Below, one piece after another: positions 1-9,854 of a DNA stretch of 64,000 bases; the stretch's first letter is position 1, and each line of letters begins with the position of its first letter. Made by a program: the position numbers and the translations under genes. A model generated the notes under the pieces. That model did not search any database. It was not told the origin of the DNA and was given only the letters and a program-made list of their open reading frames with translations. Source of the DNA: Tabrizicola sp. TH137 (GTDB taxonomy: Bacteria > Pseudomonadota > Alphaproteobacteria > Rhodobacterales > Rhodobacteraceae); contig NZ_PKRQ01000002.1 in NCBI RefSeq assembly GCF_002855575.1, forward strand, positions 124,001 through 188,000, given 5' to 3'.

Positions 1-1131
1 GCGGCCCGCATCCAGCGTGCCTTCCTCCAGATCGAACAGCCAGGACCGGTTCTGCTGCGCCTGAAGGCGGCGCTGCAACTTGTTCGCCAGCCGCGATACG
101 GCGCCTTTCAGGGGTTCAAGCTGCTGGTCCAGATAGGCCCGCAGCCGTTCCAGTTCGGCCGCCTCGGCCAGATCCTCGGCGCGGATTTCTTCATCGAAAT
201 CGGTGGTATAGACGGTGTAGTTCGGGTCGGCGTCGGAATAGGGGGCCGGGGGCGGCGGTTCCAGCGGGGCCTCGCCTTCCGGCAGTTCGGCCTCGTCGCC
301 CTGTTCCATATCGGCGCTGTCTTCCATCGTGACCTGCGCTTGGGATTGGTCCTGCTGTTCCTCCTGGCTGCGTTCGGGCGCGGCTTCGGAGTCGTCGCTC
401 TCCTGTTCCTCGTCGCCCGCGCTGTCGGGGCTGTCCTGATCCTCTTCGGCCTCGCCTTCCTGATCGTCGGGTTCGTCCTGATCCGGGTCGTCGCCAAGCT
501 GATCGCCATAGCCGAGGTCGGAAATGACCTTGCGGGCCAGACGCGCGAAGGCGGCCTGATCTTCCAGCACATGGTCGATGTTTTCCAGCGTGCCGCCGGC
601 CTGTTCCTCGATGAAGCCGCGCCAGAGGTCCATCACATTGCCCGCGCCTTTCGGCATGTCGCGGCCCGTGGCGAGGTGGCGGACAAGGTAGCCGGCCGCA
701 ACCGAGAGGGGCGCGTCCTGCATGCTGGTGATCTGGGAATATCCCTTGCGTTCCGCCTCATGCGCGATCTTGGCGTCGATGTTGACCGCCGTGCCGGGCA
801 TGGCGCGGGCGCCCACCGCCTCGCATCTTGCGGTTTCCATCGCCTCGTAGATCTCGCGGGCAAGGTTGCCTTGCGGGGCATAGCGGGCGGCGACGCCGTC
901 ATCGTGGAACTTGCGGCGCAGCGCGAAGGCATCGGCGGTGCCGCGCGCCAGCATCACCTCATCCCGCGTCATGCGGCGGGACACCTGCGGCAGACGCACC
1001 CCCTCGCGGTTCATGCCGGGGGGATCTACCGAATATTGTACCGTCATGTCCGGGTCATCGGCCATGGTGCGGGTGGCTTCGGCCAGCGCCTTCTTGAAGG
1101 GATCGGCGGGGTTGTCGTTCGGTTTGGTCAT
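1..1131 (-). CDS. cobT: Cobaltochelatase subunit CobT (3' end outside window)
   Basis: With CobS and CobN, CobT forms the ATP-dependent cobaltochelatase that inserts cobalt into hydrogenobyrinic diamide in aerobic cobalamin synthesis. The 377 visible codons start [19 protein letters not shown], and the ATG is followed by a continuous frame to the window edge. An alpha-helical N-terminal part (about residues 1-205) precedes a strongly acidic Asp/Glu/Gln-rich stretch at about 210-290, as is typical of CobT. The C-terminal von Willebrand A metal-binding domain expected in this family lies beyond position 1. The partner cobS is on the same strand but 3.3 kb away, separated by a chemoreceptor and two other genes. 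Identification is from the characteristic N-terminus, the acidic linker and the cobS linkage. Confidence 0.93.
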   Translation of the reverse strand, partial: MTKPNDNPADPFKKALAEATRTMADDPDMTVQYSVDPPGMNREGVRLPQVSRRMTRDEVMLARGTADAFALRRKFHDDGVAARYAPQGNLAREIYEAMETARCEAVGARAMPGTAVNIDAKIAHEAERKGYSQITSMQDAPLSVAAGYLVRHLATGRDMPKGAGNVMDLWRGFIEEQAGGTLENIDHVLEDQAAFARLARKVISDLGYGDQLGDDPDQDEPDDQEGEAEEDQDSPDSAGDEEQESDDSEAAPERSQEEQQDQSQAQVTMEDSADMEQGDEAELPEGEAPLEPPPPAPYSDADPNYTVYTTDFDEEIRAEDLAEAAELERLRAYLDQQLEPLKGAVSRLANKLQRRLQAQQNRSWLFDLEEGTLDAGR

Positions 1132-1359
1132 CGCTTCGGGCATCCGGGCGCGCGTTGCAGGGTGCCGCGCGTGTCTGGGGCAGATTTGCACTTGGGGCGG
1201 ACAGGGGCAAGGGCGGGCTTGGCCTTTCGGCTGCGGCAGGGGGAAAAGGTGCATGGGCGCACAGGTCCCTTGCGTCCGCGCCGAATTGTTCGAAGGGCGG
1301 CAGGGGTCCATCTGTTGCGGACAGAATTCACAGCCTCCTCTAGGGAACGGAACAACGCC

Positions 1360-1944
1360 ATGAGCAACCCCAAGATCGCCCTCATCATCGGTTCGACCCG
1401 CGACTCGCGCTTTGCCGACATCCCGGCACAGTGGATGCTCGCCCAGGCCAAGGCGCGCACGGATATGGACGTGGAACTGGTCGATCTGCGCGACTTTGAC
1501 CTGCCGCTGTTCAACGAAGTGGCCTCCAACGCCTGGGCCCCGTCGCAATCGGCGGCTGCCGTCAAGTGGCAGAAGAAGATTGCAGAATTCGACGGTTACA
1601 TCTTCGTGGTGGCCGAATACAACCGGTCGATCACCGGCGCCTTGAAGAACGCGCTGGATCAGGCCTATGTGGAATGGGCGAAGAAGCCGATGACGGCGAT
1701 GGCCTATGGCTCGGTCGGCGGCACCCGCGCGCTGGAGCATCTGCGCAATATCGCTGTGGAGTTGCAGATGGTTCCCACGCGGAATGCCGTGCATCTGGGG
1801 ATGGGGGATTTCTTCAAGGTCCATCCGGGCATGGGCGGGTCGGGCAATATGGCCGATGTCGAAGCGAACCTGCTGCCCGCCGCCACCGCCTCGCTGGATG
1901 ATCTGGTGTGGTGGGCCAAGGCGACCAAGGCCGCGCGCGGCTGA
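1360..1944 (+). CDS. NADPH-dependent FMN reductase family protein
   Basis: A 194-residue flavodoxin-like oxidoreductase, probably cytosolic, that would reduce FMN or quinone-type acceptors with NAD(P)H. The N-terminal [13 protein letters not shown] is the phosphate-binding loop of the family, and [16 protein letters not shown] is the conserved central helix motif, followed by YGSVGG. Length matches the family (about 180-200). The ATG was chosen because the start matches the family N-terminus and AGGGAACGG lies upstream. The gene is divergent from cobT and looks monocistronic. The physiological substrate cannot be read from the sequence. Confidence 0.85.
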   Translation: MSNPKIALIIGSTRDSRFADIPAQWMLAQAKARTDMDVELVDLRDFDLPLFNEVASNAWAPSQSAAAVKWQKKIAEFDGYIFVVAEYNRSITGALKNALDQAYVEWAKKPMTAMAYGSVGGTRALEHLRNIAVELQMVPTRNAVHLGMGDFFKVHPGMGGSGNMADVEANLLPAATASLDDLVWWAKATKAARG

Positions 1945-2041
1945 TCTGACCGGCATCTCTCTGTCGGGAAGGGGTGGCGTTTCGCCGCCCCTTTTTCTTT
2001 GCGGCTGTGAGAAAACGCCTTTAACGCCCGTGGTTTGGCCG

Positions 2042-2104
2042 AAAACGGCTGTGCCGGATCCTGTGCCGCAATCTGTGCCGCAAACTGTGGCCACGCAGCG
2101 CGCG
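2042..2104 (+). repeat. Dispersed 12-nt-unit element, copy 1
   Basis: Three degenerate 12-nt units of the form TGTGCCGCAAAC are followed by the tail TGTGGCCACGCAGCGCGC. The copy lies between the convergent flavin reductase gene and the 130-residue secreted protein gene. CGTTAAGGTTAATGCGG follows it and is also found after copy 3. Other copies are at 28443-28500 (minus), 44190-44250 and 63255-63310. Confidence 0.85.
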
Positions 2105-2150
2105 GTGGCAACGCGTTAAGGTTAATGCGGCGGAAAGGAACAGAGGCGGG

Positions 2151-2543
2151 TCAGGAGAGAAGCGCCATGCACTGATCCTGAAGCGCGCTGGCCTGCCGGG
2201 CGGCGCGGGCGGTACCGCTGTGGTCGCCGTGGCGGGACTGGCCTAGAAGGGCGGCATGGGCGGCCTTGGCCTCGATCCGCCAGGTCATGACCCGCGCCTC
2301 GTCGCCCGGCGGGGTGAGGGCGGCGACAAGGTCAAGCACGGCGGCGCGGTGCAGCTTGGTGACATCGGAGGCAGGGCCGTCCACGATCCACTGATGTTCC
2401 ATCAGCGCCGACATGCGGCCCGCGCAGGTGGCGAAGAAGCGGAGGGGATCGTCGGGAATGTCGGGCTGGGCCTGCGCCGCCAGGGGGGCAGAGAGGGCGC
2501 AGAGCAGCGCCGGGACGCGGAGATATGTTTTCAAACCGCCCAT
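2151..2543 (-). CDS. Hypothetical secreted protein
   Basis: A 130-residue protein of unrecognised family. Residues 1-27 (MGGLKTYLRVPALLCALSAP..AQA) form a signal peptide with an AQA-Q type cleavage site, so it is probably periplasmic. The mature part is helical with two cysteines (FFATCAGRM and QDQCMALLS), which could form a disulfide. A longer in-frame start exists 96 nt upstream, but this ATG places the signal peptide at the N-terminus. It lies upstream of nothing on its own strand until cobT and is likely transcribed alone. No function is assigned. Confidence 0.7.
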   Translation of the reverse strand: MGGLKTYLRVPALLCALSAPLAAQAQPDIPDDPLRFFATCAGRMSALMEHQWIVDGPASDVTKLHRAAVLDLVAALTPPGDEARVMTWRIEAKAAHAALLGQSRHGDHSGTARAARQASALQDQCMALLS

Positions 2544-2660
2544 GAAAGCAGCATGAGCAGATTTTTTACGCCAATCAAGTATGCAGTTTGAAAACTGCCA
2601 GAGCAGGTGCCGGCAGGCGGAGGAGAGGGCGCTGCCCATCGCCCCGCCTGCCCGCCACCG

Positions 2661-4184
2661 TCACGCCGCCCTCAGATATTCCTCCTCCGGGGCGAATGTG
2701 TCGTCGGAGGTCATGCCGACCTTGGCCGCCGCCGAGGCGTTCTGCTGGATCACGGCGTCGAGGTCGCGGATCGCCTCGTTGATCTGTTCCACGCCGATGC
2801 TCTGTTCGCTGGAGGCGGTGTTGATCGCCTGCACGAGGGCGGCGGTCTGCTGGATGGCCGGCACCAGCGCCGCCAGTTTCTCGCCCGCCTTGCGGCTGAC
2901 CTGAAGGGTGGTGCCGGAAAGCTGGCCGATCTCGGCGGCGGCCTGCTGGCTGCGTTCGGCAAGCTTGCGCACCTCGGCGGCGACGACGGCGAAGCCCTGG
3001 CCGTGCTGGCCGGCCCGTGCGGCTTCGACCGCCGCGTTGAGGGCGAGGAGGTCGGTCTGGCGGGCGATTTCGCGGATGATGGTGATCCGCTCGGCGATGC
3101 TGGACATGGCCGTGACGGCATCGCTGACCACGGCGCCGGTTTCCGCCGCATCATTGGCGGCCATCAGGGCGATCCGTTCGGTTTCAGCCGCGTTTGCGGC
3201 GGATTGGCGGATATTGGCGCGCATCTCTTCCATCGAGGCGCTGGCCTTTTCGGCGGCAGCGGCCTGTTCCGTCGCGCCGCGGCTGAGCTGGGCCATCAGG
3301 CGATCCATCTCGGCCCGGCGCTGTTCGCGTTCGGCGGCCTGGGCTTCGGCGATCTGCGCCAGATGCGCGGCCTCGCGCAGGTCGTCGCGCAGCTTGATGC
3401 AGGCGGTGGTCAGTTCGCCCACCTCATCCTTCGTGGCGACGGGGCGGATTTCCACATCGTAATCGCGATCCTTCAGGCGGTTGACGCGATCGGCCAGGGT
3501 GCGGACCGGGCGCATCGTGCGATAGATCAGGAAGAAGCAGATGACCGAGGCCACGAGGATCAGCGCCAGGGTGATGGACCCAAGCGAGGTGACGGTTTCC
3601 ATGTAGACGGCGTTGATCTGCGCGATGGACCGGCCCGCGAAGACGGCACCGACGATGGCCCCCGAGGCATCGAAGACCGGCTCATAGCGGGTGAGATAGG
3701 GTTCGCCGAGGATCGTGGCATCGCCGACGAACACCTCGCCGCGCATCAGAACCGGCATGACCGGGCCTTTCGGATCGAGCGGCGTGCCCACGGCGCGGGT
3801 GCCGTCGGCTGCGGTGATGCTGGTCATCACGCGGATGAATTCCTGCGTGTCGGGTTTGAAGGTAAAGTAGGTGACATGCACATCCATGCCGGTGAGGACG
3901 GAATCGACGACCGCTTCGCCGATCTTGACCTCGCTGCCATCGCCGATCAGGGCGTTGAGGCGGCCATCGGCGGCGGTGCCGATGGCAAAGCCCGACGCTT
4001 CATGAGGCAGGCTGCGGGAGAAGGCCCAGACGGCGGCATCAACCCGCTGCGCCGTCGAGGCGCGCAGGTCGCTTTCCTTTTGCGACAGGACGGCGGCCAG
4101 AAGCACGCCGCTGACCACGGCCATCGCAGTGACAAGCACGGCAAGGAGCCGCGTCTTGAGGGACAGTCGGGAGGTGAGTTTCAT
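2661..4184 (-). CDS. Methyl-accepting chemotaxis protein
   Basis: A 507-residue chemoreceptor that would signal ligand occupancy to CheA/CheW. Residues about 10-33 form a membrane segment. Residues about 35-200 are a single Cache-type periplasmic sensor (it contains [25 protein letters not shown], a Cache_3-like ending given here only as a landmark). Residues about 203-223 are a second membrane segment, followed by a HAMP domain and the methyl-accepting signalling domain. The hairpin tip near residue 378 reads [18 protein letters not shown]. No CheR-tethering pentapeptide was seen at the C-terminus (EEEYLRAA). It is unusual in lying between cobS and cobT; no che genes are nearby. Confidence 0.93.
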   Translation of the reverse strand: MKLTSRLSLKTRLLAVLVTAMAVVSGVLLAAVLSQKESDLRASTAQRVDAAVWAFSRSLPHEASGFAIGTAADGRLNALIGDGSEVKIGEAVVDSVLTGMDVHVTYFTFKPDTQEFIRVMTSITAADGTRAVGTPLDPKGPVMPVLMRGEVFVGDATILGEPYLTRYEPVFDASGAIVGAVFAGRSIAQINAVYMETVTSLGSITLALILVASVICFFLIYRTMRPVRTLADRVNRLKDRDYDVEIRPVATKDEVGELTTACIKLRDDLREAAHLAQIAEAQAAEREQRRAEMDRLMAQLSRGATEQAAAAEKASASMEEMRANIRQSAANAAETERIALMAANDAAETGAVVSDAVTAMSSIAERITIIREIARQTDLLALNAAVEAARAGQHGQGFAVVAAEVRKLAERSQQAAAEIGQLSGTTLQVSRKAGEKLAALVPAIQQTAALVQAINTASSEQSIGVEQINEAIRDLDAVIQQNASAAAKVGMTSDDTFAPEEEYLRAA

Positions 4185-4346
4185 GGTCCGGTCTCCGGAA
4201 GGGGCGTTTCGGAAGCAATCCTCACCTTCAGGACGACAGAATGTCGCGGATGTTTACGGGGAAACTGCGATCCGTTCGCAGGATCGACCTCCGTCACGGG
4301 CGCGGGGTTGGAAACCGGGGGGCCTGGGCTTGAAACCGGCGGCATG

Positions 4347-4379
4347 AAAAAAGCCCCGCGCAGGCTGCGCGGGGCTTTT
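4347..4379 (-). terminator. Intrinsic terminator of cobS
   Basis: A perfect stem GCCCCGCGCAG/CTGCGCGGGGC has a very short loop. Read on the minus strand it begins 24 nt after the cobS stop and is followed by a run of six T. A-rich DNA on the other side could let it act in both directions. Confidence 0.88.
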
Positions 4380-4403
4380 GCAAGGGGCGGGGCTGTCGCG
4401 GCC

Positions 4404-5399
4404 CTATTTCATCGCCATGGAAGCCGCACTTTCGGGCAGTTCCTCGCCGAAGCAGCGCTGGTAGAATTCGGCCACCGTCTGACGCTCCAGCTCGTCGCAT
4501 TTGTTCAGGAAGGAGAGGCGGAAGGCATAGCCCACATTGCGGAAAATCTCCGAATTCTGGGCCCAGTTGATGACGGTCCGGGGCGACATGACGGTGGAAA
4601 GGTCGCCATTCATGAAGGCGGTGCGCGTCAGGTCTGCCACGGTGACCATCTGGTTGATGGTCTTGCGGCCCTTCTCGGTGTTGTAATGCGGGTTCTTGGC
4701 CAGAACGATGGCGGCTTCGGCATCGTGGGACAGGTAGTTCAGCGTGGCGACGAGCGACCAGCGGTCCATCTGCGCCTGGTTGATCTGCTGGGTGCCGTGA
4801 TAGAGGCCGGTCGTATCGCCCAGACCCACCGTATTCGCCGTCGCAAAGAGGCGGAAGGAGGGGTGGGGGGTGATGATCTCGTTCTGATCCAGCAGCGTGA
4901 GCTTGCCGTCATGTTCCAGCACGCGCTGGATGACGAACATCACATCGGCGCGGCCTGCGTCATATTCGTCGAAGACGATGGCGACGGGGTTGCGCAGCGC
5001 CCAGGGCAGGATGCCTTCGTGGAATTCGGTGACCTGCTTGCCATCGCGCAGCTTGATCGCGTCTTTCCCGATCAGGTCGATCCGGCTGATATGGCTGTCG
5101 AGGTTGACGCGCACGCAGGGCCAGTTCAGACGGGCGGCGACCTGTTCGATATGGGTGGATTTGCCGGTGCCGTGATAGCCCTGGATCATCACGCGGCGGT
5201 TGTAGGCGAAACCGGCGAGGATGGCGAGGGTGGTGTCCGGGTCGAACTTGTAGGTGGGGTCGATCTCGGGCACGCGATCGGTGCGGTCGGCGAAGGCCTT
5301 GACCTTCATCTCGGTGTCGATGCCGAACACGTCGCGGACAGAGATTTCTTCGGTGGGTTTCATCACAGTGTCCAGCATACCGTCCGCCATCATGGTCAT
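4404..5399 (-). CDS. cobS: Cobaltochelatase ATPase subunit CobS
   Basis: AAA+ ATPase subunit (331 residues) of the aerobic cobaltochelatase, working as a ring with CobT. The Walker A motif GYHGTGKST is near residue 73, and the Walker B/sensor region [16 protein letters not shown] follows. Length matches known CobS (about 330). The start [18 protein letters not shown] was chosen over a longer in-frame opening because it matches family length. A clear terminator follows. The J-domain gene lies upstream on the same strand across the small gene at 5546. Confidence 0.95.
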   Translation of the reverse strand: MTMMADGMLDTVMKPTEEISVRDVFGIDTEMKVKAFADRTDRVPEIDPTYKFDPDTTLAILAGFAYNRRVMIQGYHGTGKSTHIEQVAARLNWPCVRVNLDSHISRIDLIGKDAIKLRDGKQVTEFHEGILPWALRNPVAIVFDEYDAGRADVMFVIQRVLEHDGKLTLLDQNEIITPHPSFRLFATANTVGLGDTTGLYHGTQQINQAQMDRWSLVATLNYLSHDAEAAIVLAKNPHYNTEKGRKTINQMVTVADLTRTAFMNGDLSTVMSPRTVINWAQNSEIFRNVGYAFRLSFLNKCDELERQTVAEFYQRCFGEELPESAASMAMK

Positions 5400-5545
5400 T
5401 TTCGCGCGCCCCTCGGGCGTCTGGGATGTGTGGAACATATCGCGGGGGGGTGCAAGGGGAAGGGCAGCGCGGCAGGGTCTTTGCAGGCGATATGGCGCGG
5501 TCTGCGGGGCTGGCGCAGGGCGGGGCGCGGCCTTATCTGGGGGGC

Positions 5546-5965
5546 ATGACCGCAAAGCACCGCCTGATCCGCAGCCTGATCCTGACCCTCTTTACCGCCG
5601 CGACGCTGGCCCGGGCCGAGCTTGGGGCGGATACGGAGGCCGCGGCGATCTTCACCCCGGCCTTTGCCGCGGCGCTGCCGCTGGCCCTTGCCGGGGGATG
5701 GGCCGTGGCGGGGCAGTTCGGGCGCGCGGGTGTTGCGGGATGGGTGCGGGCCGGGATTGCGGCGGCAGGGCTGCTGGTGGGGGTGGGGCTGGTGGTGCCG
5801 GTCCTGCTGCCGCTGCTGGGCGGGGTTGGCGGGGGCGCGCTGTCGCTTCTGGCCGAGGTGCCGCGCTGGCCGCTGTCCTGGGGGGCGGCGCTGGCCGGGG
5901 CCGCCGCCGCGCAGGTGGTGGCGCTGCGGCAGGGGCGCGGCGGTGGTGATCAGTCGCGGAAGTAG
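5546..5965 (+). CDS. Hypothetical small membrane protein
   Basis: A 139-residue hydrophobic protein of unrecognised family. The N-terminus ([20 protein letters not shown]) is a signal or first membrane segment. Further Ala/Leu/Val/Gly-rich segments at about 35-50, 60-85 and 100-118 suggest three or four membrane spans. The stop overlaps the convergent J-domain gene by 16 nt. The protein is of low complexity and the start is uncertain. Position and codon use resemble a real gene, but support is moderate. Confidence 0.5.
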   Translation: MTAKHRLIRSLILTLFTAATLARAELGADTEAAAIFTPAFAAALPLALAGGWAVAGQFGRAGVAGWVRAGIAAAGLLVGVGLVVPVLLPLLGGVGGGALSLLAEVPRWPLSWGAALAGAAAAQVVALRQGRGGGDQSRK

Positions 5966-6585
5966 CGGCTGTCCTTGATCTGATCCCAGGCCCAGACCAC
6001 CTCTTGCAGGCGGTCTTCGTCGGACCGGTCGCCACCGTTCATGTCGGGGTGCAGGTCCTTGACCAGCGATTTGTACTGCTTGCGGATCTCGGCCTTGGTC
6101 ATGGTGTCGCGGCAGTCGAGAATCTCCAGCGCCTTGCGTTCGGTCGGCGGCAGCTTGCGGGTGGCGGCGCCGCTGGGCTTGGCGGGGTTGAGCGTGGCCT
6201 TTTCGCCCAGGATGGCCATGGGATCATCCACGCCCAGCCGCGCCCAGGCGCGACCCTCGTCGGGCTTCTTGCCGAAGGGCTGCGTCTCGCGGCCCCAGAG
6301 CCGGTCTTTTTCGAGGAACTTCTGGAATTCCTCATCGGTGGTGCCCTGGAAGAAGTTCCACTTCAGGTTGTATTCGCGGACATGGTCCTTGCAGAACCAG
6401 AAATATTCATCGAGGTGGTCGGGCGATTTCGGGGCGCGATAGGCGCCCTGTTCGGCGCAGCCCGGATAGTCGCAGCGTTTCTGCGAGGTCTCGAAAGCGC
6501 CGGACATGCCCCTGCGCCCGGTCTTGCGGCGCTTCTTGTCGGCGGAGACGCGAAGATCGAACTCGAAGGGGGGGCGTTGGGTCAT
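5950..6585 (-). CDS. J-domain (DnaJ-like) protein
   Basis: A 211-residue protein with a C-terminal J domain: KAEIRKQYKSLVKDLHPD carries the HPD motif that stimulates Hsp70 ATPase activity. The N-terminal part has a CDYPGC...WFCKDHV cysteine/histidine arrangement that could bind metal. Family members next to cobS and bolA are known in Rhodobacterales. The start MTQRPPFEFDLRVSADKK was chosen because the preceding in-frame residues are not conserved-looking. Its client and cochaperone partner are not evident. Confidence 0.87.
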   Translation of the reverse strand: MTQRPPFEFDLRVSADKKRRKTGRRGMSGAFETSQKRCDYPGCAEQGAYRAPKSPDHLDEYFWFCKDHVREYNLKWNFFQGTTDEEFQKFLEKDRLWGRETQPFGKKPDEGRAWARLGVDDPMAILGEKATLNPAKPSGAATRKLPPTERKALEILDCRDTMTKAEIRKQYKSLVKDLHPDMNGGDRSDEDRLQEVVWAWDQIKDSRYFRD

Positions 6586-6661
6586 TCTGGGGCAGGCCTT
6601 TCCGACTCGGAGGCGAGAGTTTAGGGGTTCTCGCAGCAGAGAGAAGAGGGGGCAGCGAAAA

Positions 6662-6913
6662 ATGGCCGTGAGCGACGAAATCATCGAACGGCTGACACAG
6701 GCCTTTCAGCCGACGGAGCTGGAAGTGGTGAATGAAAGCCACCGCCATGCGGGCCATGCCGGGGATGACGGGACCGGGGAAAGCCATTTCAAGGTGAGGA
6801 TCCGCGCCGCCGCCTTCGGCCCGATGGGGCGGCTGGACCGCCACCGCGCCGTGCAGAAGGCGTTGGGGGACCTGAACACCCGCATCCATGCCTTGGCGCT
6901 GGATATCGGCTGA
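6662..6913 (+). CDS. BolA family protein
   Basis: An 83-residue BolA-like protein of the monothiol-glutaredoxin/Fe-S handling class. The family signature is ELEVVNESHRHAGH, followed by GESHFKVRI and HRAVQKALGDL. The ATG follows AGAGGGGGCAG, a good ribosome-binding site. It is divergent from the J-domain gene (76 nt between start codons), so the two probably share a promoter region. Confidence 0.92.
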   Translation: MAVSDEIIERLTQAFQPTELEVVNESHRHAGHAGDDGTGESHFKVRIRAAAFGPMGRLDRHRAVQKALGDLNTRIHALALDIG

Positions 6914-7035
6914 TTGAACGGAGCTTGCCCCCAACAGGGGGCTGCGCAAGCCTTTCCCCTCGCCTCCGCGCGTGCCGCGCTTCGGCTCGATGGGGGGCTG
7001 CCGCCCCCACCGCCCGTTCCGGGCGGCCCCCCCGC

Positions 7036-7089
7036 GAGTATTTGGGCCAAGATGAAGCGGCAGGGTCTTCATCTTGGCCATAAATACTC
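7036..7089. terminator. Long inverted repeat between bolA and glcB
   Basis: Arms of 22 and 23 nt (GAGTATTTGGGCCAAGATGAAG and its near-complement, one small bulge) surround a 9-nt loop. They lie between the convergent bolA-like and malate synthase genes. An A-run follows on the plus strand, not a T-run, so it is not a textbook terminator, although position suggests 3'-end formation. Confidence 0.6.
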
Positions 7090-7171
7090 AAAAAAACACC
7101 AAGCCGGAGCGCGGCAGCGCGGAGGCGAGACAAAAGGAATGCGGGCGCATGCCCGCGCCGCTTTGCAAGCG

Positions 7172-9322
7172 TCAGACGAGATGCAGGCGGTCGCGGGCCT
7201 TCGCTTCCAGCCTGCGGCGGTGCAGGACGGGTTCGGTATAGCCCGAGGGTTGCGCGCGGCCGGCAAGGACCAGATCGCAGGCGGCCTTGAAGGCCGGGCC
7301 GTCAAAGGCCGGGGCCATCGGGCGATAGGCGGGGTCGGCGGCGTTCTGGCGATCGACCACGGCGGCCATCTTGCGCAGGGCGGCCATGACCTGCGCCTCT
7401 GACACCACGCCGTGATGCAGCCAATTGGCCAGGGCCTGGGCCGAGATGCGGCAGGTGGCGCGGTCTTCCATCAGACCGATGTCATGGATATCGGGCACCT
7501 TGGAGCAGCCCACGCCCTGATCCACCCAGCGCACGACATAGCCGAGAATGCCCTGGGCGTTGTTTTCCACCTCGTCGCGGATGTCGGCGTCGGACCAGTT
7601 CACGCCTTCGGCGAGGGGGAGGGTGAGCAGGTCTTCCAGCCGCCCGCGCGGGCCGGCAGTGGCGATCTCTGCCTGACGGGCCAGAACATCGACGCGGTGG
7701 TAATGGGTGGCGTGCAGCGTGGCGGCGGTGGGCGAGGGGACCCAGGCACAGGTCGCGCCCGCCTGCGGATGGGCGATCTTCGCCTCCAGCATCGCGGCCA
7801 TCCGGTCGGGCATGGCCCACATCCCCTTGCCGATCTGGGCGCGGCCCTTCAGCCCGCAGGCCAGGCCGATATCGACATTGCGGTCTTCATAGGCCCTGAT
7901 CCAGGCGGCGGATTTCATGTCGCCCTTGCGGATCATGGGGCCGGCCTCCATCGAGGTATGGATCTCGTCCCCGGTGCGGTCGAGGAACCCGGTATTGATG
8001 AAGGCGATGCGGTCGGCGGCGGCGCGGATGCATTCCTTGAGGGTCGCGCTGGTGCGGCGTTCCTCATCCATGATGCCGAGCTTGACGGTGAAAGGAGGAA
8101 GGCCCAGCGCCGCCTCGACCCGGTCGAAGATCCGGCAGGCGAAGGCCACCTCTTCCGGCCCATGCATCTTGGGCTTCACCACATAGACCGAGCCATGCAG
8201 CGAATTGCGCGGACCATCGGTCTTTTGCAGGTCATGCAGCGCACAGAGCGTGGTGACGAAGGCATCCATCAGGCCTTCCCCGACCTCGCGCCCCTCGGCA
8301 TCGAGGATGGCGGGGTTGGTCATCAGATGGCCGACATTGCGCACCAGCATGAGCGCGCGGCCCTTCAAGAGGAGGGGCATGCCATCCGGTGCGGTGAAGG
8401 CATAATCGTCGCGCAGGCGGCGTTCGAGGGTCTGGTCGCCCTTGGTGACCATCTCGACCAGATCACCCTTCATCAGGCCCAGCCAGTTGCCATAGGCGGC
8501 GACCTTGTCCTCGGCATCCACGGCGGCGATGCTGTCTTCCAGGTCCATGATGGCCGAGAGCGCCGATTCCATCCGGATATCGGCCAGGCCTGCGGGATCG
8601 TCGGCGCCGATGCGGTGGCCGGGGTCGATGCGCAGGACGAGGTGGAGGCCGTTGTTCTTCAGCAGGATCGCCGAAGGGGCCTGGGCGCGGCCGCGGAAGC
8701 CTGCGAATTGGGCCGGGTCGCGGAGGGCGGGGGAAAGCTGGCCATCCACCACGGCATAGCGGGTGACATCGGCATGGCTGCCCTGTGCCAGCGGGGCCAC
8801 ATCATCGAGAAAGGCCTTGGCCCAGGCGATGACGCGGGCGCCGCGGGCGGGATCATATTCCTTCCCCTGCGGTGCATCGCCCAGCGCATCGGTGCCGTAA
8901 AGCGCATCGTAGAGCGACCCCCAGCGCGCATTGGCGGCGTTGAGCGCATAGCGCGCGTTCATCACCGGGACCACGAGTTGCGGGCCGGGCATGGTGGCGA
9001 TCTCGGGGTCGGTGCCAGTGGTGCGGATTGTGAAATCGGGGCCTTCGGGCAGCAGATAGCCGATCTCGCGCAGGAAGGCGGTATAGGCCTGGGCGTCATG
9101 GGGCAGGCCCTTGCGGGCGCGGTGCCAGTCGTCGATCTGCGCCTGCATCCGGGCGCGGGTGTCCAGCAGGGCGCGGTTGACGGGGCCGAGCTCCGCCACG
9201 GCGGCGGCGAACCCGTTCCAGAAGCGATCGGCCGTGACGCCGGTGCCGGGAAGGGCCTTGTCTTCGAGGAAGGCCGCCATGCGGGCATCGACCTGCAAGC
9301 CGTGGCGTTCCAGCCGTTCCAT
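7172..9322 (-). CDS. glcB: Malate synthase G
   Basis: Condenses acetyl-CoA and glyoxylate to malate (glyoxylate pathway), cytosolic. The 716 residues match the single-chain G isoform (about 720). Recognisable family stretches include [42 protein letters not shown] and [11 protein letters not shown]-type sequence (here [16 protein letters not shown]). The start [15 protein letters not shown] was preferred over one 12 codons upstream because it is preceded by GGGAGAGG. No aceA (isocitrate lyase) gene lies next to it in this window. Confidence 0.96.
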   Translation of the reverse strand: MERLERHGLQVDARMAAFLEDKALPGTGVTADRFWNGFAAAVAELGPVNRALLDTRARMQAQIDDWHRARKGLPHDAQAYTAFLREIGYLLPEGPDFTIRTTGTDPEIATMPGPQLVVPVMNARYALNAANARWGSLYDALYGTDALGDAPQGKEYDPARGARVIAWAKAFLDDVAPLAQGSHADVTRYAVVDGQLSPALRDPAQFAGFRGRAQAPSAILLKNNGLHLVLRIDPGHRIGADDPAGLADIRMESALSAIMDLEDSIAAVDAEDKVAAYGNWLGLMKGDLVEMVTKGDQTLERRLRDDYAFTAPDGMPLLLKGRALMLVRNVGHLMTNPAILDAEGREVGEGLMDAFVTTLCALHDLQKTDGPRNSLHGSVYVVKPKMHGPEEVAFACRIFDRVEAALGLPPFTVKLGIMDEERRTSATLKECIRAAADRIAFINTGFLDRTGDEIHTSMEAGPMIRKGDMKSAAWIRAYEDRNVDIGLACGLKGRAQIGKGMWAMPDRMAAMLEAKIAHPQAGATCAWVPSPTAATLHATHYHRVDVLARQAEIATAGPRGRLEDLLTLPLAEGVNWSDADIRDEVENNAQGILGYVVRWVDQGVGCSKVPDIHDIGLMEDRATCRISAQALANWLHHGVVSEAQVMAALRKMAAVVDRQNAADPAYRPMAPAFDGPAFKAACDLVLAGRAQPSGYTEPVLHRRRLEAKARDRLHLV

Positions 9323-9455
9323 CTGCCTCTCCCGTCTTTGGTATGCGATGGCACACAATATATCCGGCGGCGGAGCGGTCGCAACATCGTGCGGGCGGGG
9401 ATTTGCCGGAAATCCCGAACATCACCTTCAGCTTTTCGCGCGGAATGAGAATGGT

Positions 9456-9520
9456 TTGCCAATTGGCTAAGTTTTCGCTTCCGCGACTCGGGTGCGGGTG
9501 ATAGTTAGCGATATGGCTAA
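9456..9520. promoter_or_regulatory. Two candidate ArsR-regulator operators
   Basis: Two similar inverted repeats ending in TGGCTAAG lie 35 nt apart. Site 1 (9456-9470) is centred on the perfect palindrome GCCAATTGGC. Site 2 (9505-9520) is TTAGC-N6-GCTAA and overlaps the ATG of the arsR gene. Autorepression is inferred. Confidence 0.55.
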
Positions 9521-9854
9521 GCATGAACCTGACCTCTCGCTCCTGTTCCACGCCCTGTCCGACCCGACGCGGCGGGCGATGCTGGAGCGTCTGGCGCAGG
9601 GGCCTGCGGCGGTGACGGAACTGGCGGGGCCGTCGGGGCTGCGCCTGCCCACCATCCTGCGGCATCTGGCGGTGCTGGAGGCGGCGGGGCTGATCGCCAC
9701 GGCGAAGGATGGGCGCGTGCGGTCTTGCGCGCTGCGCCCCGAGGCGCTGGTGCCGATGCAGGACTGGCTTCAGGCCCAGCGCGCCCTGTGGGAGGCGCGG
9801 CTGGACCGGCTGGAGGATTACGTGACGCGGCTGATGAAGGAGCGCGAGAGATGA
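9513..9854 (+). CDS. ArsR-family transcriptional regulator
   Basis: A 113-residue winged-helix repressor starting MAKHEPDLSLLFHALSDPTR. The ALSDPTRRAMLERLAQGP and GLRLPTILRHLAVLEAAGLI segments are the family helix-turn-helix region. No ArsR-type CxC metal site is visible, so it probably senses something other than arsenite. It overlaps the next gene by 4 nt (ATGA). This pairing of ArsR-type regulators with SRPBCC proteins is common in Alphaproteobacteria. The ATG lies inside an inverted repeat, suggesting tight autoregulation. Confidence 0.88.
   Translation: MAKHEPDLSLLFHALSDPTRRAMLERLAQGPAAVTELAGPSGLRLPTILRHLAVLEAAGLIATAKDGRVRSCALRPEALVPMQDWLQAQRALWEARLDRLEDYVTRLMKERER

Noticed and set aside
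2042-2104. CRISPR array
   Set aside because: The repeat units are only 12 nt and contiguous, with no spacers and no cas genes.
2607-5549. A 980-codon open frame on the plus strand
   Set aside because: It is antisense to the chemoreceptor and CobS genes, both with clear motifs. The translation has no domain pattern and arises from GC-rich codon structure.
7412-9448. A 678-codon open frame on the plus strand
   Set aside because: It is antisense to malate synthase G and is motif-free.
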